From Apostichopus japonicus (lineage: Eukaryota > Echinodermata > Holothuroidea > Aspidochirotida > Stichopodidae), in the NCBI RefSeq assembly GCF_037975245.1, contig NC_092573.1, positions 14,962,001 through 15,026,000 on the forward strand: DNA of 64,000 bases. Reading direction: 5' to 3'. Of this stretch, positions 1-13,200 are shown piece by piece. Position 1 is the stretch's first letter. Every line of letters begins with the position of its first letter. A model generated the notes under the pieces. The model was not told the DNA's origin. It worked only from the letters and a program-made list of their open reading frames with translations, and did no database searches. A program made the position numbers and the translations under genes.

Positions 1-944
1 ACTTCTGTTTCATACCTGAACATAATGCCTATGCTGGGATACATATATATTTTAGGCAATGCCTAGCACCTTAATGTAAAAAAAATTGCAGACCAGCATT
101 TCAGGTTGTTCACAAATAACTTTCCATAGAACTAGTAGTAGAAGAACAGTTGTTTGAAGAACACCGTAATCAAGTACCCTTGAGTCCCTGGCTTTTGAAT
201 CCATGACTGTTATGACAGTATTCTATTTTCGAGGAAAAATTTTAACAACATGGTTTTTCAATATTACATTTGTCTGATAAATTTGCCTTTGAACAAGAAC
301 AGTGACTCTGTTAAGTGTTAGAAAGCAACCACCCTGTTGGAGTGTAGCATAAGGTATTGTAATTAACACTGAAAATATTTAGTAGCAAACACGAATGTCA
401 TTTGTGGTGTGAATACATACCAATATATGTAACCATAGTGACTTTGAAATTGACATTTGGCAACATATGATCAAGAATTAACAGAGAAATAATAGCTTGT
501 TTTGGCTTTTTTGGCTTTAATTAGTACCGTACCTATTACCTAAATTACTAGAAAGAAAGCTTTTGGTACAAAACCTATTGTGCACTTTTGAATACTGTAC
601 ATAGGTGTTGTAACAATTTCAGTAAGTACTTTGCTATAATTGTATGATCTACCAAATAAAACATTCTTCTCAGAAACTTTAAATTTTGCAAACAAACAAC
701 TAATTTCTAAAATTTCTATGTAAATGTCAAAATTGTCTATAAGATGTCACATATTTAAGCTTCACTCTTCTATTTTCTACATGATACCATAGTTTGTCCA
801 TATTGCTCTATATCTTGATTTCAATGTACGTAGTTCGTTGAGGAAGAATATAAGGGAATAACATAAAAATAGAGTTAAATTTGGTAACTGATGACTCATG
901 GTACTGACAGGATTGTGTTTATTGCTCTGATCCTCATATTTAAG

Positions 945-1062
945 GCGGAAATCAAAGGGAATTGGCCCGGCAAAAGAACCAGAAGAAACTAGAGAAGCAG
1001 AAATCATCCAGTAAGGACAAGGGCGAAAACAGGGGAAAGAAACTGGATGACAGGAGACACAG
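945..1062 (+). CDS. SERF: SERF exon with conserved N-terminal motif
   Basis: Acceptor AG at 943-944 and donor GT at 1063-1064. It enters in the middle of an Arg codon and leaves two bases of the next Arg codon (AG, completed by A at 1583). 38 full codons, Lys/Arg/Gln-rich. Confidence 0.88.
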
Positions 1063-1661
1063 GTACTAAACCATCTCCCTCTCCTTACAAGTTTGCCTGG
1101 CCTGTTATTGGCTTCCAAACATATCCAAATTTGGGGTTTCTAATTCACACAAAGTGACTATATTTATTCAAAGCAAATCTTGTAATTTCACCACTGAATA
1201 TCAATAATTCAGTGCAAATGCAGCTGATATTGTTAAGAACGAGTCTTTTGAAGATGATTTGATTGGCTGAAGACTGCCTAAAATATGATTGTGAACCATT
1301 CTGGCATCTAGGATGGCTGTGTGCTTTCATTTCTTCAAAGTCATTGTTTCTGGATCAGGTAAAGGGGAAAATAAATTCCTTTTGAAAGCCAAACTGTAAG
1401 AGGGGGCAGGGATGGTGATTAAATTATTTAGAAGTTCTAAGAGTTGACAGATCTGAGAAGCAACTTTTGTTTTTAGCCAAAGCTTTCAGTAATTAATGTT
1501 TAAAGGTGAGAGAATGTTTAGACATGTACATGTATGTCATTTGACTTAACCTACCTGTTGGCTTTTCCTTCTCATATTCTAGAGACGCTGAAGTAATGAG
1601 ACTCAAACAACAAAAGGCCAACGAAAAGAAGAATGAACCATCAGCCGGGGCCAGCAAGTAA
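945..1661 (+). CDS. SERF: SERF (small EDRK-rich factor) gene, partial, two exons
   Basis: Small, highly charged protein of the SERF/MOAG-4 family, known to bind and speed aggregation of amyloid-prone proteins. Coding parts are joined 945-1062 and 1583-1661 (stop TAA 1659-1661). Exon 945-1062 starts after an AG acceptor and reads GNQRELARQKNQKK, the family's hallmark N-terminal motif; exon 1583-1661 supplies RDAEVMRLKQQKANEKK, matching the conserved C-terminal block, and ends ASK. The phase fits: the first two bases GC would complete an Arg codon after an upstream exon coding only Met-Thr, as expected for the family's MTRGNQ start. No suitable ATG exon followed by GT was found at 1-944, so exon 1 is probably left of the window. 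The middle is Lys/Ser-rich and longer than in the shortest family members. It converges with SMN. Confidence 0.9.
1583..1661 (+). CDS. SERF: SERF terminal coding exon
   Basis: Acceptor AG at 1581-1582 after a T-rich tract. 25 residues plus TAA; KANEKKN is the conserved C-terminal stretch. The intron 1063-1582 is 520 bp. Confidence 0.88.
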
Positions 1662-3839
1662 AGATTGTTTGGTCCTGGGGCTTGTATTTTTTATTTGAGA
1701 AAGATCGTAAACTTAATATTTCCTGTCCTCCCAAAAGTGCCTGGCTCATAACTTTCATGGCAGCTTCCAAAAGTGAAACATGTAGCTGTCAGTGCATATA
1801 GGTACTCGAGGGGCCCTACTGCGGTTTGCGGCTTACTTACAAAAGAATCTTCCATACATTTTGAAGTGGGCCTCGGCTGGTGATCTACAACTGTGAATAT
1901 ATTTATTTTGTGATTTTTGCGTTCTCCGGGCATCGCCTCCTACCAGGGTTGAAGAATTGGTCCGCCTGGAGTTTGGGAGTCTGGATGGAGGGGATAAAAC
2001 AAAACTACTGTTAGAAACCTGGCTTTATATCATCTCAATTTTGAAGTAGCTCTCTATTGCTTGCCTGCATCTATCTGGGGTTCCAAATAATGCTATCTGA
2101 GCTGGGTGAAAATGACCAGTACCACTGGCAGTGGATTACTGGCACACAGACTCAGCAGAAAGGTGAAATACTGTAACAATGGCTGGGTTGTGAGCTTCCT
2201 TTCCTTCTCTCAGTCTCACTTTAAATTTACTTTCTGTAGTTGACATTATGTTACTGATTCAGTCAGGCAGGCGTCATGTTACATGCCAAGAAGTCAATAG
2301 TGCATGTGGGGAAGCCAAAAAGCTATTCTTATTGTACTCTACCCACAAATACAAGTTTCAGCATATTTCATGTTTTACAATTTGATGAACACAGCAAGCA
2401 TGCAGCCTCTTTATCTCAAGCTCTAGATTGGGACAGCTACGGTACAACATTTTTTAACGTCATTATGTGTTTACCAGACATGGGATAGTTCAGGTTAATA
2501 TTATATACCTTGCTGGGAATCATGGCATATTTGATAATGAGTTGAAGAATTACACATAAACCATTTTCCAGTACCATCATTCAAGTTTAATATCTAGTAA
2601 GTTGAGTTGGTTTGATACAAGTTTATATATCTTGTTTTGTTTGTTAAATGTTTGTTTACATTGTAGAGATGTTTACAAAGATGTCTGGAATTTCTGAGTG
2701 ATTATTCTGTTTCATTTTTACTCAGGAAGTCAGGGTGAACTCATGAATTGTGTATTTAATTAGCATATTGTCTGGCTAAATGGTACATTGAATCAATGGT
2801 CACAGGTGTACAGTATATATACAGTATATTAATGGAAATGCAGAAATCACAATACTGCAACAATGACACTGAACTGGATGGAAAAGATTAAAATTTGAAA
2901 AAATAAATAATTATAAAGGTACATGACTTATAGACTGGGGGAAAAAAACCACAAAATATGCCAAAGCTGGAATATGAATTCCGTTATAAAAATGACCAAA
3001 TCGATATCTAGCTCGACAGTCTAAGTTATCATTTATTTGGCACTCAATGGATGGTAACTAATCAAGCAATCATTACCAAATATCATTTTTGCCAGATTTT
3101 GGTCAAGTGGCATAGATGAAACGAGGAAAAATTTCTTAATGTAAATATCACTTTCCTGTCCATCTTTATTAAGGACTGCATAATACAGAGCGGTAAAGTT
3201 TTTCATGATTGTTTTACACTTTTCTTCGATTATGAAATGATTTTAAAGGACGTATATCCCTGATCCACCATTTGCTGCACCAATGCAGGGAGGACTACAG
3301 TTGTAAGGTTACTCAGAAAGTGTGAAAAGAACAGTTTTACCTGTAAAATGTATTTTTGTGTAAGTAAAGTTGGTACATGTTGTTAAGCTCATTATTTGGA
3401 TTCTGCCACAGTAGTACAGGGGAAAAATAGATGATTCATAAATCATACTTAATATTTGTCTTGTTCTTGTTTTTATTATCGACTAGAAGGCACAAATAAT
3501 GACTCAATTATTGCAATGAGAAACATTGCAGTCTGTTTGGTGACCAATCATTTACTGTTGAATGAGGATTGTTAAGCCAAAGAACTAACGATTTATTTAG
3601 AAGATCTATTGTAAGCACATGATTACAGAAAACTTTGTTGAAAGAAGATAAGTGTTGTTGAAATGCATCTTGGGATAAAATTATGTTCTTTGGACTACCT
3701 AACCCTAGATGGTATTCTGAGGTTGTATGATGACAACACAACAGGTGAGATAAATGATTATTCCTAGAACATTTGTGTACTGTTTGAGAAATTACTGTAA
3801 ATATAAATCATATGAAATGTACTCTAATATGTCAAATGT

Positions 3840-4510
3840 ATCTGAAGGCATATCAAAGCAGTTTTGATTCCTTGCCAGAGGCAAAAGGAATCTATGCGAT
3901 GGTGCAGGCATGTGTGTGTGATGCCTTGGCTATTAAACATAACTCGTAAACTATGGTGGGTGAACTTCATATTTGGTATGTGGATGCACTTTATAAGAGT
4001 TAACTCTTAAGAGTTAACTTAAGTCAACTCTTATTGATCCTTCCGAGTTCATATGTCATTTGAGGTCAAAGTCTGAAACCTTTTAAAGGCATTGAAGACT
4101 CGCCCCAAACCGCGTGCTGCCCTGTGAAAAAAGTTAACTTTCCGTTGCTTGCAAGTGAAGTTTTCTTCTTGTCGCTACAAATGCAGACAATAATGAAACG
4201 TGATACCTTGTTATCCTGGGTATTGACCATACACTAGTGTCTAATTACAGACGGTAGCAAGCTGTGTGTGTATTTCCTGGGATCGATGGTGGTGTCTAAC
4301 ACTTCTGTTACACCTCATTCGAAACTAGGTCAGATTAGCAGCATTAGACGTTTCTTTGTGCTCCAGTCTTTACTTGCTTTAAATGCGATAACTTAAAAAC
4401 TGTATAGTGGATGAACTTCATATTCAATATGTGGATGCACATTTGAGTAGAAGAAACTTGATGTTTTCTGTGGTCAACAGAGGTCAGTCTTAAACCTTGT
4501 AAGGTCTCAA
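3840..4510. repeat. Diverged tandem repeat (about 150-bp unit) split by a MITE
   Basis: GAACTTCATATTTGGTATG at about 3963 recurs as GAACTTCATATTCAATATG at about 4412, each followed by TGGATGCAC. Removing the 4087-4378 MITE with one TTAA leaves a spacing of about 150 bp. The unit resembles the array at 40990-41830. A palindromic run of TAAGAGTTAACTCTTA type lies near 3995-4030. Confidence 0.55.
4087..4378. mobile_element. TTAA-flanked MITE, family 1, copy A
   Basis: Begins AGGCATTGAAGACTCGCC and ends near a related inverted motif, with TTAA at 4083-4086 and 4379-4382. It shares internal sequence with the copies at 27414-27901 and 35971-36346. TTAA duplication is typical of piggyBac-type transposition. 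There is no transposase, so it is non-autonomous. The right terminus is more decayed than in the other copies. Confidence 0.75.
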
Positions 4511-7251
4511 ACTCAAACAATTTCATTTGATGAATGGCTTTTCTGTGTCTGTCACAGGATTTGACCTTTGCTCTTTTAAGTGGCTGAGATTGTTTTCCAC
4601 ATTTCCACTAATGACTGTTATCTGTCATCAATGTTCAGAAGGGTAGTACCTTTGCAGTGGTCAAGTTATATGTAACTTTTCTGATGTTTTGGTACTTGAC
4701 ATTAGGACACATTTTCATCCTATCAATAAGGTGATTCTCTAAGGCAAGGAATCACTAAGTCTGCTGGCTTGCTAGTTATTTATTCCATCTGTACCATCAC
4801 AAGTTTGCTAGAAAAACAAAAGTAAAAAAAGAAAGCCACATAGACCTCAGGAAATTGTTGCAGATACTTATTCAAGTGCAAACTTGTTAATATTTAAACA
4901 GACGGACACTTGCAGCTTGGTCCAAGGTGAGTGATTTTATTTATTTCTCCAACTACATAAACCCATTCACATACAGAGTACCATGAACATGACACACTAA
5001 AGAAAGGGTTAACAAAGAATTCACAACAAATAATTAAGGTGGAAAGGCAGCCACATGGGATTGGACTTGCAAAAGGACACAAAATGAACATTACTTAAAG
5101 GAACTTTCACATTTGTACAATACCAAATGCTGTATTGGAGCTGTTGCAGTAGCAATCAGGGAGGGGGTTTCCCCAATGGGGAAGGCTGTCAAGGTAAATG
5201 TTGCAGAATTAGAAGAAACAGGTTTAAAGTATTATGCAAGCTTGCTCCATCAAATATCTGCTTCTAATAATGCTCCTATATAACACAAAGATGATAATAC
5301 GTCTATTTAACATTCTCCAAGATAACAAACAGCTGCTAATTATGCCACCATACACAATATGGTCAGATTTATGACCCCGGTTAGGTACAGAACTTTCAGT
5401 ACTTAAGAGTTATATTCATACAAGTTGCTTATCATCAATGATTTATCATCAATGACTGAGGAATGTCATCTGAATATCAGTCATTTTTTAATAGAGTTCC
5501 ATAAGGAAGTCAGTATATGCTAAAAGCTCAGTCAACTGAAAAACTAATTCTCTAACAGCCGAGGTGTTATGCTGTTTCAGATGGGTGTAACTGAAGGTGA
5601 TTTTCACAAAAATATCTCGTGTATATATGCAATTCCCTTGTATGCCACGTACTTGAATCAGAAAAGGACTTGTAAAGTGTTATTAAAAAATTTATACTGT
5701 AATAAAATTGGAAAGAAAAGAAAGAATGTTTTGGTGGATCCTACAGAAAGTTGAAAACCCAACCAGACACACAGTTATACTGACCTCACAATTGTCTATG
5801 AAAACTGCTAATTGCCACAAACTAGGGAAGAAATTACTAGTTTTTTTTTGTTTGTTTCCCCACCACTCCCCTCCGCTTCCCACCAATGATAGGACAAGCA
5901 TAATAAAGTACACATATCAAAGGTGGTCTGACAAGTAGGTATCATTCTGACCATAGAGGTGTTAGAGAAACAATGAAGTATTGTGCCTTTGAAGATATTA
6001 TCTGTGGCTGCCTATATTCTTGCTATTGTTTTGACCCATTGGTACATTACAATATAATTGGATTAGAGCAAATTAGGGACTCTCTCAGCATCTGTTAGAG
6101 TTAAATGCTTTACACCCCATTTATTGCCAGCGGTCATAACTTTGTTAATAATTTTGAAGCTGATGCCACATTTGAAAAAATAAAAACTTTGACATGTATT
6201 GTATTCCTAAATCATTTCTTCTGTTGATTTCTTGGTGGAATAAATTAAGTGAGTAAATTTCGAAAACATTTTTGGCTTTAACAGTCTAGTATGGTATCAC
6301 TAGTTTTGTGACAAAATTTTATGCCAAAATGTAGCCTTGCACTAGCTTTCCTTTCTTTCTGGATGAAGTTTGTGATATTGTCCAGGTCCTGAAGGGGAAG
6401 GACAAGAGGATATAATGAGGAAATTGAAAGGGATCAGGAAGTGGGAAAAAAATCAAAGATTTACTAAAAGGAAAAGTATTCAGCAATATCAAATGTGAAG
6501 TTTTGGCAAAGAGATGTATTTCTGTCTAGGAATCAAGATTGGGGACAGGGGTACATCAGTACAAAAAACTTCTGCAGCCAGTAATGAAAGTGAGTAGAGC
6601 TGTCCAGTTTATCGAAACACAGACAGTGAGGAAGTTATCTCACCATATTAACCTTAGATCATCTCAAGGAAGAAAAGAATTTGAAACACTTTACGGTATC
6701 TCCCATTCCCGTTGGTGCTATTGTCTGGTTCAGTGAATTGAATACCAGCCTATGTTATCTCAAACATTTATTGAGAGACAGATGTCAGATGGTTTTATCT
6801 CTTAACACAGAGAGATATACTATAATGACTACAATAACACACATCAATTTGAGTCAATGCTTTTATGTCTTTCTTTCGCAGAACTTTTTACATAGGCCGA
6901 TACATTGATGTCTGTATATACATACTACTGTCTTCCAATCAGTAACCAGAGCAGGTCCATAGTCACTGGGGCATTCCAGTTCTACGAATGAACACTCTCG
7001 ATAGCATGTGCAGTTTAAAACATCCATTATTCACGAGCTTAAACATTCAGTGTATAGATGAAGAATCGATATCCTTCCCTCGCTGTACTACGAAGATGAA
7101 AAAATTCGGCCAAGGCATCTGATGTCAGCCTCAAGTGTGCCTTTTTGTCTCTCTTTGGCAAGTGATTGTATTAAGAGGCACTTGAACCATGGTTACTAGG
7201 CAACCTTGCTTCACGATAGTCTTTCTATGTTTTCTCCTCACTCCAATGATG

Positions 7252-7299
7252 CTATCTGTCTGTTTTGACACCACGTTTTCTCTGAGCACCCTTCAATCC
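7252..7299 (-). CDS. SMN1: SMN exon 7, C-terminal tail and stop
   Basis: Acceptor TTCAAAG ending at 7300. Codes GLKGAQRKRGVKTDR then TAG (7254-7252). The leading Gly completes the YG box. The tail is basic and about the length of human exon 7. Confidence 0.85.
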   Translation of the reverse strand, partial: GLKGAQRKRGVKTDR

Positions 7300-10200
7300 C
7301 TTTGAATGAAAGAGAAAAAGAACACTTCTGTAAATTAAACATAACTATCTTCATATTAATTAACTCAAGTTGATTAATAACAACTGACACACACGTTTCT
7401 TTGACTAAATTAACCAAACAATTGATACATTAAGCATCATTCAACTTTAAAACCATTAAAAGTCTCTTGCCAAACAAGTGGAAACTTCCTGATTCATTGT
7501 ATTAAAACTGACAAAATTTATAAAATTTCTCCAAATATGTGAGTCGCTGTTTTATTATTAATGTCAATAACGCAAGTTAATTACATTCCAAGGGCATAAA
7601 AAAGGAAAACAAAAGCAACTGTTGATGAAGTCCATATGTCAGAGAATATTGTGCAATGCCCTCATTCCAAACACAGTGAATTAACTGCAGTATTTTCAAT
7701 CTCAACATCAGATCAAGGAGGAAAAACAAGCTTCACATCAGAGGCGCTGTATTACCTAATTAATTAAATCGGAGACGTTATCGTACCTTTTTCGACTCAC
7801 TTGGGTCATTTCATTTTGGGGAGGAATAAATTCAACACAGGAAGAAGGGTTATAGAGAAAGGGAGGGAGAGAGAAAAGAGGAAGGGAACAGAACAGGGGA
7901 GGGTACTCCATCAGCAGAGTAAGCCATCTGACAAAACCATCTCACCTGAAAATATCCAGTGTGATAGCCACTCATGTACCAAGCCATTAACATTGCATAC
8001 AAGGCATCTTGGTCATTATCTGTGGGAGGCGGTGGAGGGGGATGGGGTATACCCCATTGTCCTCTCTGTAAATGACAAAGAACAAAGTGGAAAATATCAA
8101 AACAGGACTATATAAATCACTCCATTAGAACATCCTAAGATAAAAGGTTCTTTTCTGAAATATACTGGAAAGGTGTGAATCCACAGCCTTGGCTTTTGTC
8201 TTGTTATTAAAAACTGAAGCTAGATATGGCACAAATGTTCCATCGATTCTGACCAGGTCATTCAATATTTTGACATGACCGAAAAGTTCTAAACCAGTCA
8301 GAGGAACTAGACAAAATAAGTACAAATGGATCTGGGTCTAAAAAATTGTCAAGTCTGGGTTAAGTCATGAAATGTGGTTTTCAGTCCAACCAGAAATGCA
8401 TTAGTAAATGAAGTACATGTAAATGGTTTTTGTTAGGAATATAAAACCTCAACCTTCCCTTCTTCAGATAAAATACTTGTAAGGACTCATAGTCCATAGA
8501 TTGTTCTCTGTTTCAATGACAACAAATAGACCACTGTTTTTCACTAACTAGAATAAAAGCGATGTTTTACCTCAATTGACTTTTGCAAAACCATGAAAGA
8601 GGCAAAGACCAGGGTTGGGAATTTTTTTTTTTTTTGAAATATAAAAGATTGAAAAATTATTTTTTTATTTTTTTTATTTAATTCATTTTTTTTAAGTCTC
8701 ATGCTATGGTTGTAATGAATACATGAGTATGTGAAAGTTATTTTTTTTTCTTCTTGGTAAACACATGACAAACAGTAGAAAATTACAGAACTACCTTTGA
8801 CTGTTAAACACAACAATAGTTTTGACCTACTAATTATCTTGAAGGAACAGCATTTTGACCTACTTACAGTAGTAGTCCTACAAGATCACTTGCTTCCAGA
8901 GCAATATAACAATGCACTGTACAAGCAAATGCTTGTAACTTTTAGCAAAGATGCTTGATATGCATTTCACTACCAAAGTTACATAAACATATATTCCACA
9001 AATTAACCATCAGCTGTATTTGAGAAACTAGGTCGTCAGACATTTTATTTCCCATTTTCATTTCTGATGATACTGACCTTCTTCTTATTAATCTGACAGC
9101 AAAAACCCGGCTAGTTACTGCCAATATACTTACTGAAACCATTTCATTGTTAAAGAAATGCTTATGCCACAGGTTTTTTGTTATCTTTTTTACAATTTTG
9201 TTTTACAAAAAGAAAAATTACTTTCTTCATATAAATCACTGACACTTTAAACAGAATCAAGTGATTTAAGTCAAGATTAAAATATGTGCGATTAAAATCA
9301 GCCAACTCTGAAAAAGAGTGGATTTGTATGAACGCAGTGACTGGAAGATTTCAAATGATTCACATTACCCTATGGAAAGGCCCACGAGGTGGAGGAGGGC
9401 CAAACGGACCATGGTCGAATGGACTTGCTTGAGGAGGGAATGATGTATTGTTCCATTGCTGAGGATGGGGAAACTGCCACGGTGGTCCTGCCGGGGGATG
9501 GAGCCGTCTCTGTTGGGGTGGGGGCGGGTAACCACTCGTTCCTATGTAATGTGGACTTTGGCTTGTATTAGAGAAGGTATCCATTTCCAATGATTCATTT
9601 CCATTCTGAAAAATAGTGAAAGAAAGATATTTTTGGGCTGACCTCTTGAAACTAATCTATAGTTTGTAACTTGTTGTTTGACCAATATGAATCCAAGCCT
9701 TTCTTTACAGAACCACAATACACACACACATGCATGTTTGTATTACATTCAGACCGAGGACCCCATTGTATTTCCATTGTTCAAATCCACGTACTCTAAC
9801 CTTAACAATAACCCATACAATAGAATTCTTCCGAGGACGTGGTGATTCTTTAGAAATCACAACCGAGGACCTGGAATTCTTTTGTTCAAGTCCTCGGTCA
9901 GAATACAAAACAAACGCACACCCGCACACACTGAGGAATGAATTAAAGGATTGCCTCATGGTGCAGGTAAACAAGAAAGTGCTGATGAACGTTTTCTGTA
10001 TCAGACAGGTGAAAATACATCCTGATGACAGGCTTTTTTCCACAGATATATCTAGATCTAAATATGTAGATCTGATACATAGATCTAGATATAAAGATCT
10101 AGATATATAGATATAGATCTGTTCCATAGATATATATGGATATCTAGATTAAGATATATAGATCTGAGGCACTCTGTCAATAGTTCTCCTATTAATTAAG

Positions 10201-13200
10201 TTGATCTATTCAAATAAAGAAACACATTTTCACAAAAGATCTTCATTCTCATAGAGACATGTGTCGATACTGAATAACGACCATTGCAAGTAAAGATTCC
10301 AAACATTTGTTTCTCATCTGTCACATACAGTACTTAGCAATAGCAGAACGAAAGTCCCTTGCCGAATTAAAAGAATATGTGATCCACGTTGTATGCTGAT
10401 CTGAGGAAGCTTCATTGACATGCAGCATGGACATCATCATCTCTGGACGATATCGTGGGTTTTTACCTTTCATTTTGATGAACAACTCAAAATTATTCAA
10501 ACAACAGATTTATTTCCCAACTTGTCTAACAACCAGAAAGCCTGTAGGCTTTGTAATTCCTTGTCATATAATGTGCTCAAAATTCCACGATAATATCTGA
10601 TGTATGTACAGCAAGTGAGTTAAACTGGTCCAAAGACTAAGTGAGAACCAGAAAAGAATTTTACTTCCAAATGTTTCAATATCCAGATATCCACAGTCCT
10701 CCAGCAAGCACAAAGGATAGAATATTGAAAATGTGGAAACATTTATAGTCTGTGACATTGGTCACATCACCAAAAGAAGACAATCGTACCTCTGAGAAGT
10801 AATTGTCCTCTTCCTGCGATATGACCTCCTGAGTGCCCATCAGTTCATCAAGGTTCTTCTCCTCCTCATTTCCGTACCCTATGTACGTAACCCAGCAAGT
10901 CCCCAGCTTGTAGTTGACAGACTTGATGATGGCTTCATAGACGAGGTGGTCGTCAGAGAACACTGCGCTACATCTATCACCGACTTTCCACTATATATTG
11001 TTACAAGTTGAAGACGAGAGGAATATTAACCAGTGGCTTCCAGTCTACTACACTGAAAGAGTACTCATGTGGCAGCTTTATTTCCCACCTAGAGGTCTTT
11101 AACCAAAGCATGTTCGGGGGATAATTTATGACAGTATGTAACTGTAAATTGCTCTTACAATATGGGCAGATTGCTATATACAAATTATGCAAAGATGTAT
11201 TGCAGTTTTGGACACAGTTTTGGTATTTTGTTAGAGACTTCAAAACTGCTACGTAAAGTTTGAATGTTCACTAAATCATTCCCTGAATGTTGTATCGCAG
11301 CCATTAAGTCATTCATGTGTCCACTCAGCAGTTGTCCATTCAGTGTCAGTATGTACAGTTGTATGACAACCATTAAGTCTTCCATGTGTCCCACTCAGCA
11401 GTTGTCCATTCAGTGTCAGCATGTACAGTGGTATGACAACCATTAAGTCTTCTATGTGTCCAACTAAGCAATTGTCCATTCAGTGTCAGTATGTACAGTT
11501 GTATGACAACCATTAACTCTTGTCCATTAAGCAGTAGTCCATTCAGTGGAAGTATTTACAGTTGTATCACAACCATTAAGTCTTCCATGTGTCCCACTAA
11601 GCAGGTGTCCATTCAATGTCAGACTTTACAGTGGATTTTATTCTTAACTTGCTATAATATTAACTGTTTCTTTATCGTACGTTTACCTATTCCTGTTTGT
11701 GTTTTCAGTTCTTTTAATATCCTTTCCCGTATAATACATGGTGAACTGCTGCTGTTGTACAAAAATATTACATCAAAATGCCTCCAGTCATCCTACTCAT
11801 CCCAGCTTTAACAAAGGCATGGTAAACGTAAGTGAAGGCTCAAACTTTCCAGGACATGGAAAACCTTACCCTTTTTCGCTGAGAAGATTTCCTCTTCTTT
11901 CTCTTGTTTTTTCCTTTTTTGGCTGCTTTTCGTTGAGTTGGTTCGGAAACGTTCCCCTCCAGTTCCTCTTCAGGTTGTTCTCCATTTATTTCAGACTGAG
12001 TAAAAATTGAAAAGTTCTTCAATGCCTTCAGTATTTAAGGCAAGATTCAACAAATATTAAACTTTCACCACAAAGAGATGTGAGCTCGCCAAACCATTCT
12101 TATTTCCCATAACAAAGTTTTCCACAGACCGTTGATGGATAGGACTGATGGAGGCCTTGGCCACCTCTCTATATTGAGAAATTGATGGTACTGAATCTTA
12201 AAGATGTGTGAACAGTTTAATGTCTGTCTGTGGTAGATGGAAATGAAGATATGACCAGTATGGAGTAACATTAATTAGACACTTTATTATTATTATGGTA
12301 ATTATTGATCAATCAATTCCAGCACAGAGAGTTTGAAATCTGCTACTGTACAGTACCTCATTGTAAGAGTACAACTATGCTAGGAGTAAATGGTGTACTG
12401 TACTTAGCAGGAGTGAGATTATAAATACAACATGTTTGACAGTTATAACCAGTATTAAATCTGCAGTTCAATAGATTATCAATAAATAATGATTGGCATT
12501 CTCTGGAGAGGATTTCCTCATAACACAAATGATAGTCGGGTACACCGTTGGTTGATCGGGACGTCCCATTCAATGCTTTGGAACTGGCAAACTACTGTAG
12601 GATTGAAACCGCACAACCCCAGAACGGAGTGGAGTGTACACACTCTCATTAAAATCACATGTAACCAATGTAAGTCTCTCCAGGATATAATATGATCTGA
12701 AGATAAACACATCACCAACACATCCCCAACACATCCTCAAAATGAACTACTAACCTTCACTGAGTTGATTGCTTTATCATAAGCTTTAATCAATGCTGTA
12801 TCGTCCCAGATGTCTGATTCATTTCCATTAGTCTGGTCAATTAAGGAAGGAAGAGAAAGGAAATATACAACAGACATAACTTTGCATAAACACTACTCCA
12901 TTTATATACTGATGTAGAGAATGATTTATCCAGAATTACATGATAAAATCACAACAAAGTTGCTATACAAACTTGTGTAAAGACTTATAGCAGTTTTCTA
13001 CACAGGAACTATAGTATTCAATGAGAGAAAGATTCACACCCTTTGAATATGCTACAAAAGTTTGGATACTAAATAATCCACTGTGATGGGCTCAATGTGA
13101 TCTGATACTAATATAACTGTACCTGAGTGCTGATGTTTGGTACAGTACAGTAGCCAATATCTGGTGGTGGTGGCTACAAGGAAAACTATATTTAGGATTC

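Larger units (their letters stand above)
1662..7251. other. Convergent intergenic region between SERF and SMN
   Basis: Holds both 3' UTRs. AATAAA on the minus strand at 6767-6772 is a candidate SMN polyadenylation signal about 480 bp after the stop. Apart from the diverged repeat block at 3840-4510 and its MITE, I see no coding exon; open frames here are short, lack family motifs and have no paired splice sites. Confidence 0.5.

Noticed and set aside
1-944. Search for the SERF first exon (ATG-Thr plus one base before a GT)
   Set aside because: The ATGAC words near 203, 213 and 890 are not followed by the needed base and GT donor, so exon 1 is probably outside the window.
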